Part shown: one piece after another, positions 9,728-17,461 of the stretch
How positions within the stretch are numbered: position 1 is the stretch's first letter
Layout of the letters: every line of letters begins with the position of its first letter
From: Chitinophaga pinensis
Lineage (GTDB): Bacteria > Bacteroidota > Bacteroidia > Chitinophagales > Chitinophagaceae
Assembly: GCA_945876095.1 (NCBI GenBank)
Contig: CAMCMP010000008.1
Coordinates: 1 to 64,000, forward strand
Length of the DNA stretch: 64,000 nt
Direction: 5' to 3'
Translations under genes and position numbers: made by a program
Notes under the pieces: model-generated
What the model was told of the DNA's origin: nothing
What the model saw: the letters and a program-made list of their open reading frames with translations, nothing else
Databases searched by the model: none

Positions 9728-10909
9728 ATGTTCCCAAAAAAAATTGTTTCAGCACTTTTTAAAAAAACATCTACGCTGTTAGTAGTTGTAATAATAACAA
9801 TAAATGCCACGGCGCAAACCAAGCCGATTGCAGATATCAGGTTTGACTCCAGCTATTTTCAAATAAGCAATAGTGTAGGAGACGAGTGGGCGCCTACCTG
9901 GGGGAAAGACGGGCACCTCTATTCCGGCAATGACGATGGTTCCAGCTTTGGGGGTAAAAATAATAACCTGGCGTTTGGAAAACTTGAAGGCAATGATCCA
10001 TACCAGTTAAAAGGAATTACAATCAATCCCATGAATGAGTATGGCTTTGCAGGTGAAAAAGGTCCTGACAAAGCAAGTTGGAAGACAATGAATTCGTATA
10101 GTGTGAATGGAGTATTATACATGTTTGTAACAAGGTGTCTTTACCCCGAGCAATCCGGCGATACCAAGAACCGTCATATTTTCCGGAGCTCCAGTATCAT
10201 CAAATCTTTGGATAATGGTGCAACATGGACAAGGTCTGAAAAAGAAAATTATGATAGCCCGATGTTTCCAGGGAAAAGGTTTGGTGCACCTTATTTTGTC
10301 TGGCATGGTAAAGATGGTAAAGGCGCGGTGGATAATGCAGCAAAATATGTTTACGCGGTTTCCAACAACGGTCATTTTGAAAGCGGGGATAACTATATAA
10401 TCGGCCGAGTTTTGAAGAGCAAACTTCCTGAACTAAGCGCTAGCGACTGGACATTTTATACAGGTGGAGATGGAATGCAGGATGGAAGCTGGTCAGCTAA
10501 TATGGACAATGCGAAGCCAATACTGGAGTATGAAAATAATTGCAGTATGACGGGCATGACCTATATCAATGGCTTAAAGCGCTATTTAATGGTCGTATGG
10601 CATTATACAACCTATAATTTAAGAACGGATCCAAGAACGATCAATGACTTTTACGAAGCGCCTCATCCCTGGGGGCCATGGACGAAATTTAAAACTCTCG
10701 ACACGGAAGAATTGGGATGGTATGTACCGATCATCGGGCAGAAGTTTCAAACGAGTGTCGATGCCAATACTGTGAAGTGTTTTCTTTATCCTACCGGTAA
10801 TTACCAGAATAAGGCATTGTATAAACTTAATTATATTCCTGTTACACTTTCAACAAAAGCGCTTGACCATCCTAATGGAAGTAACTACGTTGGCGGCAAA
10901 CGTAAATAA
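9728..10909 (+). CDS. Secreted DUF4185-like beta-propeller protein, second copy
   Basis: This 393-residue protein has a signal peptide ending ATAQ. It is paralogous to the gene at 7162: both share an Asp-box-like SLDNGATWTR / SADTGHTWRN strand, a central NCSMTGMTYINGLKRYLMVVWHY / HPSVIYNKGLNVYMM strand and the APHPWGPW / EKPWGPW turn. A WAPTWGKDGHLYSGNDDG segment near residue 50 resembles the start of DUF4185 propellers. Likely role: binding or hydrolysing a glycan side chain in the periplasm or at the surface. The start is set by an unusually strong ribosome-binding site. Catalytic residues cannot be assigned by eye. Confidence 0.65.
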   Translation: MFPKKIVSALFKKTSTLLVVVIITINATAQTKPIADIRFDSSYFQISNSVGDEWAPTWGKDGHLYSGNDDGSSFGGKNNNLAFGKLEGNDPYQLKGITINPMNEYGFAGEKGPDKASWKTMNSYSVNGVLYMFVTRCLYPEQSGDTKNRHIFRSSSIIKSLDNGATWTRSEKENYDSPMFPGKRFGAPYFVWHGKDGKGAVDNAAKYVYAVSNNGHFESGDNYIIGRVLKSKLPELSASDWTFYTGGDGMQDGSWSANMDNAKPILEYENNCSMTGMTYINGLKRYLMVVWHYTTYNLRTDPRTINDFYEAPHPWGPWTKFKTLDTEELGWYVPIIGQKFQTSVDANTVKCFLYPTGNYQNKALYKLNYIPVTLSTKALDHPNGSNYVGGKRK

Positions 10910-10975
10910 ATGAAAAGCTTTAACCGAACGATACGTTATCATCAAATAATAATAAATAAGATCATAGATAACAAG

Positions 10976-11024
10976 GGCGGCTTTAACGATATTTTATCAT
11001 TGAAAATATCGTGGTGGAGCCGTC
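10976..11024 (+). terminator. Long two-part hairpin after the second DUF4185-like gene
   Basis: Inner stem ACGATATTTT (10986-10995) pairs perfectly with AAAATATCGT (11003-11012) around a 7-nt loop. Outer GGCGGCT (10976-10982) pairs with AGCCGTC (11018-11024). There is no T-run directly after it, so it may be a 3'-end stabiliser rather than a classical terminator. No gene lies between 10910 and the dead E1-alpha copy. Confidence 0.5.
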
Positions 11025-11088
11025 TGGATTGACTGATCATTAAAAACGAACATGCTGTTTTAAAAAAATCAGCTACCAATAAATATAA

Positions 11089-11102
11089 CCTGTATATAAA
11101 AG
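11089..11102. promoter_or_regulatory. Degenerate GntR-type operator before the dead E1-alpha copy
   Basis: CCTGTATATAAAAG matches the locus core CTTGTATATACAAG at 12 of 14 positions. Its position ahead of the dead E1-alpha gene mirrors the site ahead of the intact E1-alpha gene at 29252. It probably decayed together with the gene. Confidence 0.45.
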
Positions 11103-11131
11103 TTGAAACAATATTTAACTATAATTGAATT

Positions 11132-11950
11132 ATTACAGAATACAAGGAGATGATTATTGGTATGTATGAACAGATGTTCCTGCTAAGAAATTACGAGGAT
11201 AAAATTTATTTTATTTTTTTAGAAGGTGTGATAACTGGAACCATTCATCAATCCAAGGGACAGGAAACCAGCGCATTAGGAATGTTATACGATTTAAGGA
11301 AAGAAGATTTCATGACTTTAACGCAGCGGCCCGCTGGGCATTGTTTGGCCAAGGGGGTTTCCCTGGATTCCATGATGGCGGAGAAGTTTGCCAAATCCAC
11401 AGGCTGTTGTAATGAAAAGGAGGTGCCATACAAACGGGAGATATTACGGTAGGCACCCTTTCTGCCATTGTGATTAAAGCCGTTGGGATGCCAGTATCGG
11501 TGGGGGTCGGCTTCTCCTGTAAAATGAGAAAGACGGACAAAGTGGTAGTATGTTTTTTTGGAGACGGGGCCTTTCATGAAGCCATGAATGCAGCAGCGAT
11601 TTGGAACCTCCCGTTAATATTTGCCTGTGAAAATAATTTGTACGGCGCTTCCAAGCATATCAACCAGATTTTTTACATCAAGGACCTTGCAGAACGGGGA
11701 GTGGCGTATGGCATACCTGCAGAAGTGGTCGATGGCAATGATGTATTAAAAGTAAATGAAGCGGTGACCAACCTAAAAAAATTATCTACTCGAACAAAAA
11801 ATTATTTCGAAGGAAGCGATCGAAAAGATAGTACAAAAAGTGATCGCCGACATCGAGCGTGCCAAGGAATATGCGAAAGCCAGTCCGGATGTAAAACCTG
11901 AAGATGCATTAATAAAATTTGTCTATACATGTTGTAATATTACTTTTTAA
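11132..11950 (+). pseudogene. Decayed copy of the E1-alpha (pyruvate/acetoin dehydrogenase type) gene
   Basis: Three reading frames together match the intact E1-alpha at 29252. First, MYEQMFLLRNYEDKIYF through FAKSTGCC. After a frameshift near 11420, GAIQTGDITVGTLSAI and then GMPVSVGVGFSCKMRKTDK through VVDGNDVLKVNEAVTNL. After a further break, KNYLLEQK through YAKASPDVKPEDALIKFVY, ending at 11948-11950. About 45-50 codons between the DVLKVN and KNY segments are deleted, including the HSRNDSCGYR region. Four residues are missing from the thiamine-diphosphate motif (GDGASNEG reads GDGA). No start codon remains in the homologous place. The copy is richer in G+C than the intact gene, so it seems to come from another lineage's version of the same locus. 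Confidence 0.88.
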
Positions 11951-11967
11951 TCAAAAATAAACAAAAA

Positions 11968-14091
11968 ATGATTTTTATGAGAAAGAAAAACCTTTGTCCG
12001 AATATGGGCAGTTTTATCGCGATTGCTGCTATGATTTTTATGGTTATGACAGGGCTTACCGAAATCGCTTGCGCGCAGGGTACAGCTAATGAAACAAAGT
12101 CAGGTAAGAAAGCTGTTCACCTGAGCATTGAGCCAACACATCCGTGGAGGCCGCCATTTCACCTGGACCGGGTAGGATGCTCCCATGACATACTTATTGT
12201 CCTCAATTCTCCGAAACCGCCCGATGGAAAATTACAGCTGGTTGGATTTTTAAAAGGAAAAGAAGTAAGCCGGCAAAATGTTTTACTGTCGGATTCTACT
12301 CCTTTCCGGGGCAGGAAGACGATGGAAACAAATGCGGACGAGGTTGCTATATATTTAAACAGTGAAACTGCAGCCCCGGTAGAGCTCGCAAGACAAACAC
12401 TCAGTTTGCCATTGTTGGAAATTGATGCGATTGCTCAACCGGAAAAAATAATCAATCCTGTTGATCTCGGCGCTATCTTAGTTCCTGCAGATTGGCTACT
12501 GCTGGCTACTGGGCAACAATCGATTATTAAAATGGCAATGCTGAATAGGTTAACAGAAACCTTGCCCGTGCGAGCAACAGCCTGGTATGCATCGGCGCCT
12601 GAAGCAAAGGTTAGTATACCGGTCCTATTAAACGAGGGTAAAAAAGAATTGGCAGAAGTGTCGCTACCAAAATATACAGGCACCGCAGAGCAGGATACAC
12701 TAACCATTGCGGTAACCAACTCAACGGGCAAAGAGCTCTGGACAAAACAAATCATAGTGATGGTTGTTCCCGCAAAAAAGGAATGGCTAAAGTTTGGTGC
12801 CGTAAAAACAAAGCTGCGCTACGACCCGCCCATCACTAATATTGTAAATGGAAAAAATACCCCGTTTAGTTATGCAAATGCATGGACGGCAGACAAAAAT
12901 GATTACGTAATATTTTTGCCGAACGGATCAAGATGGGTTTTCTGGAGGGGTTCCAGTTATATCCCGATGTGGCTCAGCAGTTATAACACAGGCTTAAGTT
13001 ATGAATGGGCGGAACGTATTTCTCCCAATACTGGTTTTTCCGATTGTCCTGAACCACTGATGGACAAAGAACTCAGGTATGGAAGCGTAAAGATCGTGGA
13101 GTCTACCGCATCGAGAGTACATGTTAGGTGGAACTATCAATCCTGTGATTTCAATTATAAGGTGAATGGAGATTTTGCACAGGAGGATTACTATTTTTAC
13201 CCTGATGGCTTTGGTACGCGCGTACTAACGCTCACGAGTATACCCGAAGCGGAATATGAAGTTGCTGAATTCATCCTGCTTGCTTCACAGGCGGCCCTAC
13301 CTTTTGACGTTATGCCAGGGAAGCCAATGGATATTATTTCGCTGAACACAGGAGCTAGGGCTGAGATCAGTTTACCGGAAACGGATACATCCTGGACAAG
13401 CATTGATGATCCGGCTATTTATCGCATGAAGCTGCATAAGAATGAACCAATGGCGGCATTTAGTTTTAACCCGTTGCTCAAAAAAAAGCCTTACGCATTT
13501 AAACCATTTTATGATAAGGGATTGGTGGTAACGCCGGCTTACTGGGGCGGACATTGGCCCTTGAGCCAGGGATTCAAAACGGGCCGCGCTATCAATGAAT
13601 CAATCTGGAGCGGTCCTTCTCACAATTCACTATTGACCTGGGCGGCCAAGCGGCCGCAACCATTGCACAGCACGGTGCTTCAAACCAAAGATGCACTGGG
13701 TGTTTTAAAGACCATGCGAAAAGAAACCTATGTTTGGCTGATCGGCATGACGGATATCAATGATCAAATATTGAGAAGCACTGCCTGGAGTTTTTCACAA
13801 CCTGCTTTACTGGAACTCAAAGGTGCCAAACCGGATGTTGAAATATATTCCTGGGAGCGACGGGCATTCTGCCTTATTGCAACCGGTAACAAGATCAACA
13901 TTATGATCAAGCCCGATAAGTGGTGCGTGAACCCGGTATTTGAAATAAAAAATATCCCCCTTAAATTAGTGGGAGTAAGATTGGGAAGCAAGGCACTTTC
14001 AACAGATGAGTATGCATGGGATGGAAAGGCACTTTGGGTTAGGGCAACCATGGATCAACCGGAAATGTTGGAGCTGAATTTTAGTAAATAA
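11968..14091 (+). CDS. Large secreted protein of unknown function
   Basis: This 707-residue protein has a signal peptide (possibly starting at the second Met, 11977) ending near IACAQG. I do not recognise a named family. The first 280 residues look like beta-sandwich domains. A conserved-looking core follows (VIFLPNGSRWVFWRGSSYIPMW, NTGLSYEWAE, CPEPLMDKELRYGSVKIVES, VHVRWNYQSCDF). Aromatic, Trp- and Gly-rich motifs later in the protein (YWGGHWPLSQGFKTGRA, WSGPSHNSLLTWA) suggest carbohydrate binding or cleavage. It lies between glycan-locus genes and immediately upstream of the regulator gene, so a role in glycan degradation is a reasonable inference only. An uncharacterised lyase or glycosidase family is a good candidate. 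Confidence 0.75.
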   Translation: MIFMRKKNLCPNMGSFIAIAAMIFMVMTGLTEIACAQGTANETKSGKKAVHLSIEPTHPWRPPFHLDRVGCSHDILIVLNSPKPPDGKLQLVGFLKGKEVSRQNVLLSDSTPFRGRKTMETNADEVAIYLNSETAAPVELARQTLSLPLLEIDAIAQPEKIINPVDLGAILVPADWLLLATGQQSIIKMAMLNRLTETLPVRATAWYASAPEAKVSIPVLLNEGKKELAEVSLPKYTGTAEQDTLTIAVTNSTGKELWTKQIIVMVVPAKKEWLKFGAVKTKLRYDPPITNIVNGKNTPFSYANAWTADKNDYVIFLPNGSRWVFWRGSSYIPMWLSSYNTGLSYEWAERISPNTGFSDCPEPLMDKELRYGSVKIVESTASRVHVRWNYQSCDFNYKVNGDFAQEDYYFYPDGFGTRVLTLTSIPEAEYEVAEFILLASQAALPFDVMPGKPMDIISLNTGARAEISLPETDTSWTSIDDPAIYRMKLHKNEPMAAFSFNPLLKKKPYAFKPFYDKGLVVTPAYWGGHWPLSQGFKTGRAINESIWSGPSHNSLLTWAAKRPQPLHSTVLQTKDALGVLKTMRKETYVWLIGMTDINDQILRSTAWSFSQPALLELKGAKPDVEIYSWERRAFCLIATGNKINIMIKPDKWCVNPVFEIKNIPLKLVGVRLGSKALSTDEYAWDGKALWVRATMDQPEMLELNFSK

Positions 14092-14104
14092 AGTAAAGTC
14101 CAGG

Positions 14105-14137
14105 TTCTTGAGGGATATTAATAAAAACCTACTTTTG
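14105..14137 (+). promoter_or_regulatory. Promoter of the GntR regulator gene
   Basis: TACTTTTG (14130-14137) matches the Bacteroidetes -7 box TAnnTTTG exactly, and TTCTTG (14105-14110) is suitably placed as the -33 element. No copy of the palindrome lies here, so the regulator gene does not appear to be autoregulated through that operator. Confidence 0.6.
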
Positions 14138-14165
14138 TAAACGCTAACCAAAACACGTAATAAAA

Positions 14166-14882
14166 ATGCAAAAGGAAGAAACTACACCATTGTATAAAAA
14201 GCTAATAGAAGATCTAAAAAAACTAATCGATGATGGCGGGTATAAAAAAGGACAATTGCTGCCATCTGAAAATGATCTTTGTAAAACATATCATACTACC
14301 CGGCCGACTGTACGACAAGCATTGGCTGGGTTGACGAATATGGGGTATATTATACGCCAGCAGGGAAAAGGCAGTATCGTATCCGAACCGCGGCGTGGCT
14401 TGGGTATCTTGTCTGTTAGAGGTGTAACTGCAGGTGTAGGCGATCAGAATTTAAAAACCGTGATCCTTGAAAAGCCGGTTAAGCAGGAGTGGCCAAAAGA
14501 ACTGTTCTTCTCGTTAAGCGATGTGGAACAAAAAGCCGGGTGTCTTTTTTTTAGCAGGCTGCGTTATATTAATAATGAACCAATATTATGTGAAGAGACC
14601 TATATCACTAACCTTAACTTGCTGCGTTTTACTTCAAGGAACCTGGAGAACCGCTCCTTTCTAAAAATGCTCAAAGAATATTACCATGTCGAAGTAACGG
14701 GAGGTGAACAGAAGATTTGGGCCACTGTCGCCGGCAAGGAAAAGGGCAACCTGTTGAAAATAAATGCGAATACACCCATCGTTCACATGAAAAGAAAATT
14801 GAACACAAATGTTCGCGATCTTAATATTTATTCCTGGTTATATTGCTATACAGAAAATTACTATTTGGACGATTTCTTTTAA
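14166..14882 (+). CDS. GntR-family transcriptional regulator with UTRA ligand domain (HutC subfamily)
   Basis: This 238-residue protein has an N-terminal winged helix-turn-helix (about residues 7-75; LLPSENDLCKTYHTTRPTVRQAL, GYIIRQQGKGSIV) followed by a UTRA effector domain (about 95-235; SRLRYINNEPILCEETYI, FLKMLKEYY, KINANTPIVHMKR, SWLYCYTENYYLDDF). HutC-type regulators usually repress by binding two-fold symmetric sites with GT...AC cores and release DNA on binding a small sugar phosphate or related metabolite. The repeated CTTGTATATACAAG palindrome in front of at least five transcription units here fits such a protein. It has its own consensus promoter. It is the only regulator gene in the 2.4-35 kb locus. 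Confidence 0.93.
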   Translation: MQKEETTPLYKKLIEDLKKLIDDGGYKKGQLLPSENDLCKTYHTTRPTVRQALAGLTNMGYIIRQQGKGSIVSEPRRGLGILSVRGVTAGVGDQNLKTVILEKPVKQEWPKELFFSLSDVEQKAGCLFFSRLRYINNEPILCEETYITNLNLLRFTSRNLENRSFLKMLKEYYHVEVTGGEQKIWATVAGKEKGNLLKINANTPIVHMKRKLNTNVRDLNIYSWLYCYTENYYLDDFF

Positions 14883-14906
14883 TCAAACTCTTTCCTGTCA
14901 AGACCT

Positions 14907-15064
14907 TCAGCAAGATTTGTTTGCAGGGTGACTGGTATCAGTCAGCTCACTTAAAAGTTTTATTTTTTTACGATCTTCTTTTTCCCTCCCGCGCTGTTCA
15001 TTAAATAATGCCACATTTTTCAACCTGTTTCCTATAAACTGGGCAATATTTGAAGCCTTCAGCA
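14907..15064 (-). pseudogene. Gene remnant on the minus strand
   Basis: Reading the complement gives an uninterrupted, protein-like stretch of about 50 codons (VLKASNIAQFIGNRLKNVAL, then REKEDRKKIKLLSELTD) ending at a stop at 14907-14909. There is no start codon, and the frame runs directly into the 46-bp palindrome. It looks like the C-terminal end of a gene that was cut when the locus was rearranged. The family is not recognised. Confidence 0.4.
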
Positions 15065-15065
15065 C

Positions 15066-15111
15066 AGATAAATAAAAAAAACTTGTATATACAAGTTTTT
15101 TTTATTTATCT
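15066..15111. promoter_or_regulatory. 46-bp perfect palindrome containing the GntR-type operator
   Basis: The core CTTGTATATACAAG (15082-15095) is extended on both sides by eight A/T bases and then AGATAAAT/ATTTATCT arms, all perfectly complementary. The right arm overlaps TATCTTTA (15107-15114), a near-match to the -7 box. It controls, by position, the aldolase/SDR gene 276 bp downstream. As RNA it could fold into a stem followed by few T residues, so it may also stop transcripts entering from the regulator gene. Confidence 0.8.
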
Positions 15112-15386
15112 TTATAAAAATTTGATGAATGCTTGTCCCGGCCAACTCAAAAATCGTTTTTTCGACATGCCGGTTTTGGTAATTTCATCTTTTTAAAAAA
15201 ATGTACTACTTGCTTTCGCATTATAAAATGTATAATAATTTATTGTCATCATAAATATTTCTGGAGCCGGATTGCTAAAGACATAGACTCAATAGTATAA
15301 TCATTAAATTAACTAATGTTTAAACTCAATAGCATGTCTTGCAATAAAATGCTATAAAATAATTAAATCAAAACCATAATTAAGTT
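15112..15386 (+). other. Leader of the aldolase/SDR gene
   Basis: The sequence is AT-rich and non-coding. A short inverted repeat ATAGCAT...ATGCTAT lies at 15329-15355, just before the gene. No other feature is apparent. Confidence 0.35.
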
Positions 15387-17330
15387 ATGTCGAATGTTGA
15401 AAATGAACTATTAATCAAAGCCAGGGTTCATACCTCGCGATTATTGGGACAAAATAAGTCATTGGTGCTGCATGGCGGCGGTAATACCTCCGTAAAAATC
15501 CTGGAAAAAAATATTGTAGGCGAAGAGGAAGAGATCCTTTATGTAAAGGGAAGCGGCTGGGACCTTGAAACCATTTCGGCAGAAGGCTTTTCACCGGTTC
15601 GTTCTGCCCATCTCCGCAAACTTTCTGAATTGGACAACCTGTCTGATAGCGCTATGGTAAATGAGTTGGTTACACACCTTACAAAGTCCTCTGCACCCGT
15701 GCCTTCTGTTGAAGCGATCCTTCACGCAGTGGTGCCTTACCGGTTTGTTGATCACACGCATGCCGATGCCCTGATTGCTATTTCAAATTCGGTTAACGGT
15801 GAAAAAATCATCCGTGAATTATATGGTAACCGGGTGGTGTACATTCCGTATATCATGCCGGGATTTGATCTGTCGAAACTCTGCGCGCAATATCTTAAAT
15901 CGGATTTGACGCCCGATAAGATTGGTATCATATTATTGAACCATGGTGTGTTTTCTTTTGGCGATACCGCGGAAAAATCCTACGACAGGATGATCGAACT
16001 GGTTGCCATTGCTGAAAATTATTTGAAAGAAAATACTAGCCTTGATGAATCCGCCGAAGTAAAATCCGGGAATGTAATGATGGATATTGTAAGGTTGCGA
16101 AAGGAGATAGCAACGGTGGCGGGCTTTCCTGTAATCGTGAAAAGATTCACCGATAAAAAAGTAATGCAATTTTGTGGCCGGTCTGATTTATCGGTCATAT
16201 CACAGCAGGGACCAGCAACCCCGGATCATGTGATTCGAACCAAAAGGCTGCCACTGGTGGGAAGAGATGTAAATAAATATGTGGCTGAATACGAAGCGTA
16301 TTTTAAAAAGAACGCACCTCTTGCAAAAGATAAAAAAAAGATGCTTGATCCCGCACCCCGCGTAGTCCTCGACCCTGAGCTGGGTTTATGTTCCATCGGA
16401 AAAACTGCTAAAGATGCACAGATCGTTGCAGATATTTATCATCATACGGTGGATATCATTCAATGGGCCGAGGCCCTTGGTGGATACAGGGCTTTATCAG
16501 CAAAAGATATTTTTGATGTTGAATACTGGGAACTGGAACAGGCAAAAATATTAAAGTCCGGCAAGGCGCCGGTCTTTTCAGGTGAGGTGGCACTAGTTAC
16601 TGGCGCGGCCTCAGGCATAGGGAAGGCTTGCGTAGCTTCTTTATTAAAGCGAGGTGCTGCAGTAGTAGGGATCGATCTAAACCCTGCGGTTGAAAGTGTT
16701 TTTAACCAGGATGGATTTTTAGGAATTGAATGTGATGTAACATCTGAAACCGCTTTAACAAAAGTATTGGAAAGAACGGTTAATAGCTTTGGCGGACTGG
16801 ATATGCTGGTGCTGAATGCAGGCGTTTTTCCACCCAGTCAGGAAATCGCAGAATTAAAAACAACTGACTGGCAGCGCGTAATGCATATCAACCTCGATGC
16901 AAATCTGTCACTTCTCCGTGAGACTCATCCTCTTTTGAAACTGGCGCCCAACGGAGGCCGGGTCGTTATTATTGGCTCCAAAAATGTGGCGGCGCCCGGA
17001 CCGGGGGCAGCTGCCTACTCAGCTTCGAAGGCAGCACTAAACCAGCTTGCCAGGGTGGCCGCACTGGAATGGGGAAAGGATGGTATCCGTATCAACTCGG
17101 TTCATCCAAATGCCATTTTTGATACAGGAATCTGGTCCGAAAAAGTGTTAGCCGCCCGTGCAAAAAGTTATGGCCTTACAATTGATGAATACAAGAAAAA
17201 TAATATTTTAAAAACCGTGATCACCAGTGCCGATGTAGCAGAACTGGCCATTGAATTGTGCGGATCACTTTTCGCAAAAACAACAGGCGCCCAGATTCCT
17301 GTGGATGGTGGCAATGACCGGGTAATATAA
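15387..17330 (+). CDS. Class II aldolase/adducin - short-chain dehydrogenase fusion (RhaEW/YuxG type)
   Basis: This 647-residue cytoplasmic protein has an N-terminal class II aldolase/adducin domain (about 1-390: LVLHGGGNTSVK, zinc-ligand motif VDHTHADALIA, and NHGVFSFGD). The C-terminal part is a classical SDR (about 397-647: LVTGAASGIGKA nucleotide site, LNAGVFPP, catalytic YSASK, HPNAIFDTGIW). Proteins with this architecture split L-rhamnulose 1-phosphate to DHAP and L-lactaldehyde and oxidise the aldehyde. Here no rhamnose isomerase or rhamnulokinase is nearby, so the substrate could be another ketose 1-phosphate made by the isomerase and kinase at 33.5-35 kb. It has its own operator upstream, and another operator separates it from GH38. 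Confidence 0.88.
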   Translation: MSNVENELLIKARVHTSRLLGQNKSLVLHGGGNTSVKILEKNIVGEEEEILYVKGSGWDLETISAEGFSPVRSAHLRKLSELDNLSDSAMVNELVTHLTKSSAPVPSVEAILHAVVPYRFVDHTHADALIAISNSVNGEKIIRELYGNRVVYIPYIMPGFDLSKLCAQYLKSDLTPDKIGIILLNHGVFSFGDTAEKSYDRMIELVAIAENYLKENTSLDESAEVKSGNVMMDIVRLRKEIATVAGFPVIVKRFTDKKVMQFCGRSDLSVISQQGPATPDHVIRTKRLPLVGRDVNKYVAEYEAYFKKNAPLAKDKKKMLDPAPRVVLDPELGLCSIGKTAKDAQIVADIYHHTVDIIQWAEALGGYRALSAKDIFDVEYWELEQAKILKSGKAPVFSGEVALVTGAASGIGKACVASLLKRGAAVVGIDLNPAVESVFNQDGFLGIECDVTSETALTKVLERTVNSFGGLDMLVLNAGVFPPSQEIAELKTTDWQRVMHINLDANLSLLRETHPLLKLAPNGGRVVIIGSKNVAAPGPGAAAYSASKAALNQLARVAALEWGKDGIRINSVHPNAIFDTGIWSEKVLAARAKSYGLTIDEYKKNNILKTVITSADVAELAIELCGSLFAKTTGAQIPVDGGNDRVI

Positions 17331-17356
17331 AATAAAAGACTTTTACAGCTTGTAAT

Positions 17357-17378
17357 TTTACTTGTATATACAAGTAAA
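17357..17378. promoter_or_regulatory. GntR-type operator before the GH38-like gene
   Basis: A perfect 22-bp palindrome contains the core CTTGTATATACAAG (17361-17374). TATTTTTA (17385-17392), 24 bp after the start of the core, is a plausible -7 box, so the core would lie on the -33 element. It begins 26 bp after the aldolase/SDR stop codon. Confidence 0.78.
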
Positions 17379-17461
17379 CAGGTGTATTTTTAAATTACAT
17401 GAAAGGCTATTTTACAGGTTTGTAAAGGACTATATTCAAATTAATTTAAAAAAAATGTATT

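Noticed and set aside
15387-17330. Dedicated L-rhamnose catabolic locus
   Set aside because: The aldolase/SDR fusion is of RhaEW type, but rhamnose isomerase, rhamnulokinase, mutarotase and a clear rhamnosidase are missing; only the architecture is supported.
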